64,000 bases of DNA from Apus apus (lineage: Eukaryota; Chordata; Aves; Apodiformes; Apodidae). Positions within the stretch are counted from its first letter, which is position 1, and each line of letters begins with the position of its first letter. The position numbers and the translations under genes are program-made. This document shows, one piece after another, positions 1 to 19,810 of the stretch. The stretch covers positions 152,258,858 through 152,322,857 of the forward strand of contig NC_067282.1 in the NCBI RefSeq assembly GCF_020740795.1, given 5' to 3'. The notes under the pieces are model-generated. The model was not told the DNA's origin and ran no database searches. It saw only the letters and a program-made list of their open reading frames with translations.

Positions 1-24
1 GGTCCACTCTCCAGGGTGATGGCA
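1..24 (+). CDS. MICALL1: possible end of the preceding MICALL1 exon
   Basis: A strong donor (GTGAGT at 25-30) follows 24 bases that are open in the frame needed to join the exon at 573. The last base A plus GT would give Ser, reading STLQGDGS then RVPEASPP. The phase fits and a Pro/Ser/Gly linker is expected here, but so short a piece cannot be recognised by similarity, so this is an inference. Confidence 0.35.
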
Positions 25-3000
25 GTGAGTGCGGGCCTGGCATGGTGAATGGTAAGAGAACACAGGGGTGGCAGGGGTTACCTTCCACCTCCTCAGCAGC
101 CAAGGTGGTCAACAGCAGGTTGGATGAGTGTTGTTGCTTCTCAGTAGCCTTCTGCCTCTAAATAAATCTCAGGCTCAGAGGCTGAGCCTTTGACTGCCAG
201 CCATCCCTGTAGCGGAGACAGCAATGCTAGGTTTCATGCCTGCCTGCTCCCTTCTACTTTGCCAGTGCTCTCCAGAGGGTGCTGCCAGTGTGGAGGGAAG
301 GTGGCAGTGCTAGAACAGTTTGCAGGTGGGGGGACAGAGGGGCACATCAGTTCTCCAGCTGCAACTCCCAGGGTGGGATGGGGAGAAAAAGGCAAAGGGG
401 ATGTTTGGGGTTGACTGACTGCACCGGCTGTGGAAGAAATGCCACGAGGTCTTCACAGAGTGAGAATAGCCAGCCTCCTGTGGGGAGATGTGTAAGAGGT
501 GCCTCATGTTGATTTAACCTCTTTCTTCATGTCCTTTTGGTGTTGTGACTGTCTGACCATATGTCTTTCTAGGTAGGGTACCTGAAGCCAGCCCCCCTGT
601 CCCAAAACCCCGAGGGAGACCCTGCTCCTCTGATCGGTACGTCCTTCTGTGCACAGATCACCTGCAAACCCCACAGTGAGTGGGGCTGTGTAAATGGCTC
701 AGCTGTGGTGTCCCCTCCTACTTCCACCAGCCCCTGCTCATGGCAGGATGTAGCCTATGACCAGCTCCCTTCCCTTACCTAACAGGTGCCAGTGCAGTGC
801 AGTCAGGCTGTCAGTGTTTGTCTGTATCTCCCAGGGTTTTTGTCTCTTAGGGTTTGTAAAGAGTTTGAGGGCTTCAGGAAGGTGTTTCTGTGACACGTGC
901 AGGCTGCCAAGTGCCTTCTGAAATGGCCCTGCTTGTGATTGCTGAGAAGGGGACGCTTGTTGCCCTTATGGAGGGTTTGTCCCAGGAAAGGTCCAATGCA
1001 GGGACATTGTGAGTCTCTGGCTGCAACCTTTACACCTCCTGGGCTCTTACCCAGGAACTCTTTGGTGGTTCATTCGTGGCTGGTCTTGGGATGGAGGTTG
1101 CACAAGGACCCCGTGTTTGCTGTGGCTGGATGTGTGCAGCAAGTGATGGCCACTTTCCTCACTGAGCTGTAGGGTGGGCTTGCCGTGGGCTGTGTCCCCA
1201 GAGGAGAAGCACAGCTTCCAGCTGCAGGAAGTAGCAAAGATGAGTCTGTCCCTGTGATGCTCACTGAGATGATAAGGTGTTGAACACCCCTCTGAAGTGT
1301 AGGAAGGGAGTGGGATCAACAGAGGGACAAGTATCTGAACTCGACTCCCCCTCCATCCACAGCCTGGAGAACAGAGCTGGGCGTAGGATTGGTGTTGGGG
1401 AGGGTAGAACAGATGTGCCCATAAAGCTCAGCCTTTACAGCTGCTTAGCAGATAGAGGCTGTAATATTCAGAAACCAAAATGCTGGGACCAGCAGGGAAG
1501 TCAAGCAGGCTGTGCTCCCCTCATGCTCATAGGTTTTCCTGCAGAGAACAAGACTTTGTGTCTCAGGAAGACTAGGGCCACCCTTGGATAAGAAATCTGC
1601 TTCTGCATGGGAGACATCCTGCTCCATCTGCCCTTTCCCCTGAGGGCTAAGTCCTTGTCCTGTGCCTCACCATCCCAGCTTGCCTCTGCTCCCTGCCACC
1701 TCAACCTGTCATTTTTCATTTCCCAGTTCTGGAGCTGCTGTGAGAGCCAAGGACCCACCATGGATGGCCTTAGTGCAAGCAGAGCCCAAGAAGAAGCCAG
1801 CTCCCCCTCCTCCCCCAGGCAGCCATGAGATTCTGAGTAGGGCTTCAGAGGACGAGGCTGGGGAGGAGGTGGGGAAAACCAGGAGCGAGGACAGCAGGTC
1901 TGATGCCACAGAGCCCAAACCATACAACCCCTTTGAGGAAGAGGAGGAGGAGGAAGAGGAGGGTGCTGCTGCCCAAAAGAGCATGCCTGAGCAGGAGCAG
2001 AGTGAGACTGCAGCCAAGCCTCTCCACCCCTGGTACGGCATCACTCCCACCAGCAGCCCAAAGATGAAGAAGCGGCCAGCTCCACGAGCCCCCAGTGCTT
2101 CCCCGCTAGGTGAGCTTCCCCCCACTCCTTTAGCCCTCCTCCACAAGACCTGTGCAGCCCCTTGGAAGCTCCCACTTCCCAGGTGCCTCTGTGTGACCCT
2201 GGGAGGCCAGGCCTCTATGCAGTGATGGTTGTGCTGGGACTTGTGCTAGCCATGTCTAGCCATGTCCTCTCTGCCCACAGCAGGAGTACAGCATTTGCAG
2301 GCAAGCCTTTGCACTGGAGGGTCCCTTCTGTCTTCTTTGAAGACAGACAGACACTGGTTCCCTTTGCACTGGTCTCTGCCTCCAGTAAATACCACTCTAC
2401 CCTTCACTCCTGCCTGACCCCTGTTCCTCCCTGAGCTCTCTCTCCCTTTGCTTTGCAGCCCATCACCCCATCTCCAGGCTGTCACACTCTGAGCCATCAT
2501 CCTCTACCCCATCTCCAGCCCTCAGCCTCGAGAGCATCAACTCTGAGAGTTCATCCAAGGTGCTGGGTGACATCGATGAAGCCTCAGTGCCCAAAAGTTC
2601 CTCTGAGCCCACTGTCCACACACCAACAGCCACCAAGACCTCCAGCACTGACAGGCCACTGGCCAGCGTCTCCTCCAGCGAAAGCCCTGCTGCTCCAGCC
2701 AGCCTCTCCACCAACTCCTCCTTCTCCTCCTCCAGTGAGCTGGCCAGCTTCAGTGGGGAGGCGCAGCCCAGCACCTTGCTCACCAGCAGGAGTGTCTCCA
2801 CTGGCAGTCTAAAGACCAGCCCCAGCCGGCTGCCCCCCAAGCCTCCTGCTGGGGCTAGCCCTACACCCATCCTCTTGGCTTCAGATGGGGGTGCTGGGAG
2901 CCCTAGAACTCCCTCCTCGCCCAAGCCACAGCTGAAGGTGAGATGGTGACCTTCCTCCCATTCAGACCAAGGAGGCTTTTCTTCCCCATCATTCCCTCTT

Positions 3001-6000
3001 GGTCACAGTGGGGATCATGAGTCCAGGTGTGCCTCTTGGGTAGGTTTGGTGTGTGACCCCCTGAAAGCAAGCCTCGAGCATGTGCTTGTTAAATGGTGGC
3101 TCTTCTTGTACTCTGCTTGCCCCACATGCTAGAGCAGAGGCAGGATGTCATGTGGTCAGGGCAAGTAGGAAGGGAACCACGAAGGACAATAATTCAGCAT
3201 CCTTAGCAGAAAGAAGCTTGGAAAGTGATGCCATATGGAAGCACGGCTGGTTTTTACCCTATGGCGAGGCTGCTAGTGGGAGATCAGTGCTGTGTTCCTC
3301 CTCTAGGACAGTGTGGGGCAGGACGAATGGCTAGGGCTGCCCTGTCTGCTCAGTCCCAGCTTTGGAGAGGCTATATCCCTTCCCTTTCCTGGACCCTCAC
3401 CTATCTCCTTTTGTCCCCCCTCTCCACAGTCTTCCTGCAAAGAGAACCCCTTCAACCGGAAGCCATCACCTGCTGCTTCCCCCTCTGCAAAGAAACCTCC
3501 CAAGGGCTCCAAGCCAGTGCGTCCTCCTGCCCCGGGTCACGGCTTCCCACTGATCAAACGCAAGGTAAAAGGGCCCTTGGGAACAGGGTAGGGGGAAGCC
3601 AGCTCTGTGCTGTCCCCCAGGGCTGTAGCTGTGCACATGCACCCTGCTGTTGCACGTGTGGGTAGAGATTGCAGCAGGTGGCTGTGGGTGGGGAGGGTGG
3701 CTGGTGTCAAGGCTACACCCTGTTGATGGGAGCACTGTGTGCTCCCTTTGCTCCAGAGTGGGGTGGCGATCTTTGGATCCACACTTAGGAGTTGATCTGT
3801 TGTCCTCCCAGTCCCACCAGTGTTGTCCAGCCTCAGGTTTACTGTTGGAAACTGCTGGGTGATGGTAATGGAAGTCTCTGCCTTGTGGTTTGGTAGGTGC
3901 AGACAGATCAGTACATCCCCGAGGAAGATATCTATGGGGAGATGGATGCCATCGAGCATCAGCTGGACCAGCTGGAGCACCGTGGGGTGGCCCTGGAGGA
4001 AAAACTTCGCAGTGCTGAGAATGGTATGTGGGGTGGGCTGTCTGTGGGCATGGGCAGGACAGACCCTAGGCCACCCTGTGTCCAGCCAAGGAGATACCAG
4101 TGATGACTTCCTTCCTGCTGATGCTGAGGTTGGAGGAGCACAAGGTGCTGTGCTGCTGGGCTCCAAGTATGGTCACAGCCATACTCTAGACATGGAGATG
4201 TCCCTAGAATGTAAACAGGCTGAAGAAGAGTTAAGGTCTCTTTGGGGCTCATGAATAGGCTGAGGTCAGCTTTGCTGTATCCCAGTGCCTCTCTCCTGGC
4301 TTGGCAGAGCCCATCCTGCTGCAGGGTGATGGGATCCAGCAGAGCTGAGGATGACTGTGAATTGTCCCTTTGCTTGGCAGACAGCCCTGAGGACAGCCTG
4401 CTGGTGGACTGGTTCAAACTCATCCATGAGAAGCACATGCTGGTGCGCCACGAGTCAGAGCTCATCTACATGTAAGTGTGTGCAAGCACATGGGGAGGCA
4501 CCAACACTCTTCCAGGGAGATCTGTCTGAGCCCTCCTGAAATTGTGCTTCTGGGGAGAGCCTGACACTGCCTCCTTGCCTGGAGAAGGGGGGGAAAGAGG
4601 GCAAGCAGAAAAATTTATCCAAATGCACTCAGAACTGCCCCACTGCAAGTCACCAGAGCCCCTGTAGCATCTCCTGCAGGAAGGCCTTGAGCAGTCAGGG
4701 CTGGTCCCTGCTGGTGCATGGCTCCCTGGCCCTTTTCTATACAGGAGGTATATCTTGGAGGTTCTTTCCCAGCTCACCCTGTACCTTAGGATGATGTTCT
4801 GCCTCTCTGGAGCCTTGCAATGGTCCCTGGCAGTGCCCTTTTCCCTTGCAGCTTCAAGCAGCAGAACCTGGAGCAGCGGCAGTCAGATGTTGAGTATGAA
4901 CTGCGTTGCCTCCTCAACAAGCCAGGTAAAGCACCCCTCTGGCTGCAGCTGCCTCCATTTTTCCCCCTGGTCATCATCTTCTCTCTGTCTAGGTGGCTCT
5001 CTGATGGAGAGAGACTGAACTTCAGGGATGCCAGCACAATTGGCTGGCTGTAGAGCTGCTGCCCCATCTCATTGCTTGCCATCATGAAGTGACATGCTTC
5101 TTTTATCCCTATAGATTGCCACCTACAAGTCTCTCCCACAGCACCACTAGTCCGGCTGGCCCCACAGCATGGTGCAGGGTAGCAGGGGATCATGCTAGGG
5201 GCTCTCTGACCCAAAAGCTTTGAGTTTCAGAGCTTCTTCAGCCGTTTAATTGCCGGTCCTTCTTTGGGGTTTGGCTGGGTAGAGAAGGATTGGACTGATG
5301 ACGACCGTGGGAGGGAGAAGGTGCTGATGCAGGAGCTGGTGACCATCATTGAGCAGAGAAATGCCATCGTGAACTGCCTGGATGAGGACCGGCAGAGGTG
5401 AGTGAGGAGTGGGGTGGGCTGGGAGGGAGGGGAAAAGTGTAGCCCATCTGACTCGGTGCCGCACGAGCGGCTTGTAGGGGTGTCCCAAGATGTCCTTGTT
5501 GCTGACGTCTTTCCCAGGCTTCCCCATCCTTGTCTCTTTGAATGCCTTGTGTAGGAAAGAAAGGGCAGTACTTGCAGTATGTGGGATTTATCCTGCTGGT
5601 AGCAAATGTTCACAAGACAGTGATGGATCTGCCTCTCCATGGCTTATAAGTAGGAGGTTCTCTAGCCTTAAACAGAACAGCAGCTGTTTACAGGGCTGAA
5701 TTGCTGACCTATTTCCCACTCTTTCAGGGAAGAAGAGGAGGATAAAATGTTGGAAGCCATGATTAAAAGGAAAGGTAAGGAACTGTCAGGGAGATTTTTG
5801 GAGCAATAGTTTTACTGCTCACCCCAGCAAGGGGCAGCATAAGCCATTTATTGTGTGCAGAAGGAGCAAGTGAATCTATTCCGTGTGACTCTGGAGCCTT
5901 TCCCGTAGGGTGGGAAAAGTTTGGGGCACAGTTGTGCTGAGCCCCCCTCTCTCGCAGGAAGAATTGTGGATACAGTTGAAGGCTTTGATTCATGGCTCTC

Positions 6001-6204
6001 ACCTTTGCACCTGTTGTTGTGCACGTGTGTGTGTGTGCAACCATCAGCATCCCATGGTAACAACCTCCCTTTGCAACCCCAGAATTTCACAAGGAGACGG
6101 AGACTGAGAGCAAGAAGAAAGGCAAATTCAAGGCCATGAAGGTGCTTAAGCTGCTGGGCAACAAGCATGACTCCAAGAGCAAGTCGCCCAAGGAGAAAAG
6201 CTAG
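1..6204 (+). CDS. MICALL1: MICALL1 (MICAL-like 1), 3' part of the gene, coding exons to the stop codon
   Basis: Adaptor of tubular recycling endosomes: it binds EHD1 through NPF motifs and Rab8/Rab35-type GTPases through its C-terminal bMERB coiled coil (family knowledge). Exons seen: 573-636, 1727-2109, 2459-2937, 3430-3564, 3897-4023, 4381-4471, 4852-4925, 5283-5397, 5728-5774, 6083-6204; each has AG/GT borders and matching phase, giving about 544 residues and a TAG stop at 6202-6204. The linker is rich in Pro and Ser and carries two NPF motifs, codons 1926-1934 (followed by nine Glu) and 3445-3453. From 3897 on, the sequence ([60 protein letters not shown]) is the bMERB domain, with a basic tail ending SKSPKEKS. 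The N-terminal CH and LIM domains lie upstream of the window. Identity is very sure; exon borders were set by eye. Confidence 0.95.
637..1726. other. MICALL1 intron
   Basis: Intron between the exons ending at 636 and starting at 1727, donor GTACGT and acceptor TTTCCCAG. I see no repeat or RNA gene in it. The other MICALL1 introns in the window are shorter (about 260 to 490 bases) and also look plain, apart from a short GT run near 6025-6040. Confidence 0.7.
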
Positions 6205-7965
6205 AGCAGAGGGACACCAGCAGTGGGAGGGATGTGCTGCCCCACTGCCCTGGCCTCCCTGCAGGTGGCTGGGATGCCTGCCAGGAAGGGGGGCCTTGTC
6301 TCCCTCTGCTCCCCTTGCCTCTCCCCCTGCTCCCTCTCCGGGCACCGGAGCTGCCACCCCAAGGTGATGCCAGCTCTCTGCCCGGAGTGGGCGAGTCCAA
6401 CCAAAGTGCTCCCCTTCCCGAGGCTGTGGAGGAGCCTGGCTGTCCCCTCCATGAAGCCTTGCTAACAGGGCAGGGCGAAGATGGATTTTGCTTTTCAGAT
6501 ACATTACCCTGTTGTGTGTTCTTAGCTGGGAAGCAAGCCAAGGAGTTTGGTGTTTGTGGGAAAACTTGCACTAACTGCCCCCCATCCCTTCTCCCACTCT
6601 AACTGTGACAGTTCCATGTGCCTCTGACCTCTGCCAGGAGGGGACGGGGCCTGCCTGTCCCTCCTTGCCCGCTCTTGTCCCTTTCCTGTCCCATTTTTAA
6701 CTTCAGGAGAAAACTCTGGTATTAGCATGATTCTTTGGATTTAACTGGCCTAAACTAAAATGTTAAGAAAACACTCCCACATCCCAAGGCTCTAGAGCCA
6801 TAGCCAAAAAAAAAATACATATCCAGTGCCCTATTTATTTTGAGCTGTCCCCTCTCTCTCTCGAGCTAGGGCTGGGTGGGCTCTGTTACAGGGCCAAGAG
6901 GGCCCAAGGGGACAGTGCACAGCTGCTAGGACGTAGCTCATATGCCCTACTCAGGACATCTTGCCCCCAATGCTGCTAAACACCGCTGACTCTGCTGCCT
7001 TTCAGGGGGGAGGGAGGAACATTCCTTTTCCAGGCACTGGCTCAAAAGCTCAGAAGCTCAAGACTGACTCAGTGCTGGCAAGGGACACGGAGCATGTGCC
7101 CCTTCCCACTGGTGCCACCCTCGAGCAGCTGTGGAGAGAGACACGGTCACAAGTGACTGTCACCCAGCTTCATCTCTGTGTACTTGAAAAGTGTGCAGGG
7201 GTTGTTGTCTGGCTGTTTTTTACACCTCCTTTACTAGATGAATTCAAACCCACCTTAAAAACTTTTAAAGCCCCTTATTTTATTTGTCGTGTGTGTGCGT
7301 GTGTGTATATTGGAGAAGGGAGTGGGGGAGTGGTGTTCTCCCAACAATCCCTTCTTCCTTCCATTTTTGTTTCCTGCCTTCTCCTCCAAGGCGAGGAGCT
7401 ATTTATTGAATTATTGGATCACTCTGAATTAGTTTCATGGGTGTTTGGTTGGTCAGCTCTTTCTCATGCCTTCTCATTAGCAAACTAGACATAACCAGTC
7501 CCCAGCAAACTGCTGCAATCCCTTCTAAAAACCCACCAGGCTTTAGCCAAAACACTCTCGAGGCAGTGCCTTGCAAGGTGGCTGGCATAGCATTCTGGAA
7601 AGAGATCCTCATTTCCCAAAACATGAGGGCCCTGAGCCTCTCCTCAGTCCCAATGTGGACCCCATGGCTGGGAGGTGGCAAGCTCAGCCCCACCCTGGTG
7701 ATGCCATCTCACTCTTGCCATACCCCAGCAGGCTGATGAGGAGCAGAGGTAGGGGAGGGGGGATCCCAAAGCACAACTTTTCTCCAAGGAGAAACAACTT
7801 TAGAGCCTGCTGTCACATCACTATTGCCAAAGGCCATCAGGATCACTGCAGCCTGACACCCCTTGGCCCAGTGCCTGGGCAGAACCCTGATTTGTAAATT
7901 ATACTGTACTAACTTCCATGACTTCCATTCACCTGAACAGAAATAAAAGAAGCATTGGATTTAAA
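6205..7965 (+). other. MICALL1: MICALL1 3'UTR
   Basis: The stretch from the TAG stop to just past the first good polyadenylation signal has no splice-like structure and no long conserved frame. It contains A-rich and ATTTA-type stretches near 6805-6840 and 7250-7400, and a GT run near 7290-7310. The length, about 1.75 kb, is ordinary for a vertebrate 3'UTR. The upper limit rests only on the AATAAA at 7942. Confidence 0.65.
7942..7947 (+). terminator. polyadenylation signal of MICALL1
   Basis: A canonical AATAAA lies about 1.74 kb after the MICALL1 stop, followed within 20 bases by an A-rich stretch and then GT/T-rich DNA (7976-8005) that could serve as the downstream element. It is the first strong signal I see after the stop. 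Confidence 0.65.
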
Positions 7966-8835
7966 AAACAGGCCAAGGTTTCCGATTCCTTTGTGCACTT
8001 GTGCTGCCTGGGGGCCAGGGCATGCTACCTGGCTTTGGGGAGTGGCTGGTGAGTATTGCTGAAAAGCAGATAATGGGATCTTAAGGAAAGCGGGAGGTGG
8101 ACTTTATGCTGGGATTTGCATAGGAATAGCAGGGTGTCACAGCTTCATCCTGCTGGAGTACAGAGGTGGGGGTTTATGCATGAGGTGAGCAAACAGCCAT
8201 TTCCAGGCATGGGAGGCCAGTGGCTATTCTGCATATTGTGCTTTCAGGAGCCAGAGCAGCCAAGAGCAGCATGTGCTGGGCCAAAATTCCCTCTCCACCC
8301 TCAGGGCAGCTGCGTTCCTGAGCGCCTGCCCAGTACAGCTGCCATCGAGGTGTTTGCTGATGCCCACCACCAGCTGACCTGCAGCAATGCCCAAGGCCAG
8401 GCAGCTGCATCTTCCTCCCTGCCAGCACTGCCATTCCCAGGGTCCTGAGAACAGGAGCAGATCGTAGATGTGAGTACCAACCCCAGCTGTCATCGTACTG
8501 TCACAAGAAACCCCCACCTCTGGGCAGATGGGAAGAAGTGACATTTTCATTGGTGGATCACTGTACATCAAGGCACTGCATGGGCAAAAGGAGGCTCTGC
8601 TTTCTCATGTTTTGGGAGCTGCTGGTCTCTGTGTTTTCATCTCTGTAACATCATTGAGCTAGAAGGAATGTGGTGCGTGGGCAGGATTTTACAACAGCTT
8701 TTTTTCTGCTACCAGATGTGTACAAATTGCTCCTACCTTCTGGCTCTAGGCAACAGGTGGTGCTGCCCCCTCTGCAGGCACAGGCACAAACCAGGTCTAT
8801 AGAAGAGGTGGGAACAAATTGCACTTCTGTTTCTC
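7966..8835. other. convergent intergenic stretch between MICALL1 and C22orf23
   Basis: About 870 bases between the presumed MICALL1 cleavage site and the C22orf23 stop. I see no recognisable repeat, gene or RNA. Any C22orf23 3'UTR must lie here, read on the minus strand, but no AATAAA occurs on that strand below the stop codon; only CATAAA variants near 8102 and 8169 are present. Confidence 0.5.
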
Positions 8836-12572
<3,737 letters not shown>

Positions 12573-12686
12573 GGCGGCCGGCGTTGCCACGGCAACCGCC
12601 ACGCCGGGGCACTTCCGGCGTCGTCACGGCGAGCAGCCGGAAGTGGGTGCTGCTTCCGGCGGGCCGGGCGGCGGCGGCGGAGCGGG
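12573..12686. promoter_or_regulatory. bidirectional core promoter with ETS-type sites
   Basis: Between the two start codons are CACTTCCGG (12610-12618), CCGGAAGTG (12637-12645) and GCTTCCGG (12652-12659), all matching the ETS/GABP consensus and placed in both orientations, plus a CGTCACG CRE half-like site near 12622-12628. A YY1-like ATGGCGGCC begins at 12571. This set is typical of two-way housekeeping promoters. Factor binding is inferred from motif only. Confidence 0.75.
12583..12596. promoter_or_regulatory. perfect RFX X-box (GTTGCC-AC-GGCAAC)
   Basis: A 14-base palindromic RFX site with both half sites intact and the standard 2-base spacer lies just upstream of the preferred C22orf23 start. 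X-boxes bound by RFX2/RFX3 mark promoters of ciliary and spermatid genes (known family biology). Confidence 0.75.
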
Positions 12687-16597
<3,911 letters not shown>

Positions 16598-16667
16598 GCA
16601 GCCTCTGGCCATTCTTTTGGTTCTTTGCCTCTCCAGAGATGTTTCTATCTTCGTTTATATTTGTGTA

Positions 16668-16673
16668 AATAAA
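16668..16673 (+). terminator. polyadenylation signal of POLR2F
   Basis: AATAAA 71 bases after the TGA stop, followed by a T/GT-rich stretch from about 16701. It implies a very short 3'UTR, as is usual for this gene. Confidence 0.8.
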
Positions 16674-16689
16674 TTATAAATCTCCCCGT

Positions 16690-19600
16690 TTTAAGCTAAA
16701 TGTGGTTTTGTTTGTTTTCTCCTTCCTCCTTCTCTTTCATCTCAGTCTTAATGTGTCAAAGAGAAGACTTTTTTCTCTCTACCAGCTTGGCCGTTATTCT
16801 TTCTTTGTCATGGGCCGTATTGGTACAATGAGGGAGCCAGGTGCCCTGCCTTCCTTGCAGCTTTTTTCCACCTGCAGAGGCCATAACTTTTAGCTTGGCT
16901 GAGGACTGCAGTAACTACTTCCTCCTCCAGCACCACTCCCCCCGAGTCGTAAGACTGATAGCCAGTTAAACTCCTGCTGTACAAAAATGCTCTAGCAGGT
17001 ACTTCGGAAAGACACCAGCCCTCCACCCCTGCCCCTTCTTAAGGCAGGAGTGCTGAGACACCTCCATTGCTCCCCCCCTAGACAGTTGGGCCTTTGTGCC
17101 CTGAGCTGGTTGCTGTGGAAACCCCCAATTTCGGGCTGGCTGTGGGGCTTCTCAGGAGTATCGTAGAGCAGCTCTCATCAAATCACCTATTGTTTTCCTG
17201 CTCCTGCTGCTTATCAGGGGTGGGGATCCCCTTTCAGTGGCACTGCCCCAGCCGGAAGCACAGTTGCCACTCACAGTCCCACCAGCTCAGCAGCCTTAGG
17301 TTGTTGCTTCCTCCTTGTACAGCTGTTCCCTGACACAGGTGGAACTGGTGGCCCTACACGTGCTCTCCACCCATCAGTTGTATGTGTTCCCATGGATCTT
17401 ACAGTGGTACAACAGCAGTTAAACCCCAGAGTTCCTTTAACCTGTAGTGTGATGAAAAATTAGTAATGTCTCCTTAAGGCACCTGCACTCTTACCTCTGT
17501 TGTGCAGGGAGCAGAAGAATTGTAGCCTCATTCTCAAATCAGGAAGAGCGGGATAGATGCGTTGTAATCTGCAAGGGCTTCCAGCCAGCCACTACCTGGC
17601 TTTCGTTTCTTGATCTTCTGTGTGCTCCAAGATTCCTGCTCTGCACAAGAAAGGTCTGATCTCTTGGGTAAAACACACTGAGTCTTTCTCAATTATCCTG
17701 TTGAAAAAGTGCCCTTGGGATTTATGTTTTTGTAAAGAGAAAAAGAGGGAAGGCAAACAAGGTCTCAGCTTTACATTGATATTTTTTCTCCTCACATTGC
17801 TCCAGGAGGAATCTTCCTAGCTAGTTCATGTTCAGGCTATGCCTATCAAGCATGTGTTCTCCATGCTGTATGTGTAGTTGGTGCCTGTGGATGAGCATCC
17901 GTGTCCCAAAGGGAGTTTACATCCATCTGCCTGAGAACTCAGCTCCTGTAACCAACCATGAATGTCATTCTCTTCCTGCTCCTTGTAAAAGCACCAATCC
18001 ATCCTTTTTCTTTTGGCATGTACAGGAGGGGCTGGTTTTGGAGGTGAGAATGCAAGAATTGAATGGGTCCCTGGGCAAAATGACAGGTCAAAGGAATATA
18101 GAGATCCTTGCAGGTGTGGGGAGGGGGTTGACTGTGAGGAACAAAAGTCCTTCCTGGTCCAGGCCATCCTTACCAAGAAAAGGTTAATTTGCAGCACTGT
18201 GGCCTTCAGCCCTCTCCCCCCACCCTCCATGGAATCCTTTAATCACGTTGGTGCGGTGAAATTTCAGCCCTGAAATGGTGGCTTTGTGCAATCGTTCTGG
18301 CGTCCGCCATGGTGCGGGGGTCGTTTTCTTGTCCTTTTTTTTTTAAAATTCCAAATGGCTTCTTTGTTCCCTGCCTGCCTCCCCTCCCCAGCCCTGCATC
18401 TGTATCAGATACGATTAAAGGGATAGGAAAGGATGCCGGGCCAGCTCCTGTTAGGCTGCGGGAGGAGCGGTTAACCCCTTTGTTACCAGTGACATTCTCA
18501 GTCCTGTATTACGAGGACCCTCCTAGGTGAGAGGAGGCATCCCCTTCAACTAGAGAACTCTTGGGGCAGAGTCCACTCACTTTCCCAATTTGCTTTTTGA
18601 AGAGCTGGAGAAGGGTACTTGTCTGTGTTTAAAAGCTTTTTTTCCCACTCCGCTGTTCATCCACACCATGTCCCTTCTCTCTCCCACCCTTGTGATCAGC
18701 TCTCCTACCCCTATGGCTTCCCTTTTTCCCCACAGGTGCTCCTGACCTGCTCAGCAGGACAGTAGTTCCCTCCTGGGCTCTTCCCACAGCCTATAATTTA
18801 GGGCAGGGATTTCCCCTCCTCTCCAGTGAATGGCCACAGTCATATTTTGCATGGAGCTCTTTAGCTGGCATAGGCATTGTTAGATCCATTGAGCCACCTG
18901 CTGCTGGTGCTCTTGGCCCTATACAGGGCTTTATCCAAAGAGTGCTGTGAGTTTTAAAAAAGCTTTGAAGGTGTTCTGCAGTTCCTAGACATCCTGCTTA
19001 CTTGACTTACCCGTGAACTGCTTAATGAACACAAACTCACTGGACCAATCACACTGAAACCTTTGGAATCAATTTGTAACTGTGGAGTCTCTGTGTTAGT
19101 TGTGATCCTACTTAGCTGCCATTGGCCTTGAGAGATGTTCTTAAGCAGACCCATATCTGCTGTACGTTTTCTTTCCCAACATCTTCAGATAGCTTCCCAG
19201 GACCTGACTACACCCAGGATGTCTTCTTCAGCAAGTAAGAAGGTATATACACCTATTCTTGGATATGGTCTCTATGTGTGAGCACGTGTCTGTATTTAGG
19301 TTCTTTCTTGTGCAAGGCAAGAGGCCAAGGGGTTGAGTTTCTGCAGGGAATGGTTGCTTCCAAAACACACAAGTTTGTGTATGTGGGGAAGGGTTTTTTT
19401 GAAGGTACATAATCTGCCACCTGGTGATGAGGAGCTAAGATGAGAAATGCCACACTCCTATTCTGGAGGGCATTAACAATCACACTAAGAAATTCTTGGG
19501 TAAAGCACATGCAAAACACTGCTCTTCTTAATTGCATGTGCTGAGTCCTAGCTGAAGACCAGAAATCAGTGTTACTGCTTTTCTCACTGAAGAAATGACT

Positions 19601-19810
19601 GGAGCTGGGGTGTCAAGAGAAGATGAGTCTCCATGAAGAAGTCTGGCAAGCCAGTCAGAGTTCTGCAGAGTTCTGCATCCTCTCAATCACAGGCAGAGGA
19701 AGGCTGTGCACAGGATCTATGTGGTGGTGGTGTGACCCATCATACACTTACTGGGGGAAAAAACAGAGACTTTCAGGAAAGAAGTCAAAAAGCCAAGACA
19801 CATGAAAATG
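16690..19810. other. convergent intergenic region between POLR2F and SOX10
   Basis: About 3.1 kb with no recognisable gene or CR1 copy. The part at about 18030-18540 is listed separately as a candidate enhancer. The rest shows T-rich simple tracts but nothing I can name. Confidence 0.6.
18030..18540. promoter_or_regulatory. candidate SOX10 downstream enhancer
   Basis: Non-repetitive patch 1.3 to 1.8 kb beyond the SOX10 polyadenylation signal with several SOX-type sites: AACAAAAG (18140-18147) next to an ETS-type TTCCTGG, CTTTGTTCC (18362-18370) and CTTTGTTA (18478-18485). A cranial neural-crest enhancer controlled by SOX9, ETS1 and MYB has been described just downstream of chick Sox10 (from memory), so position and content fit. 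Not proven to be that element. Confidence 0.45.
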
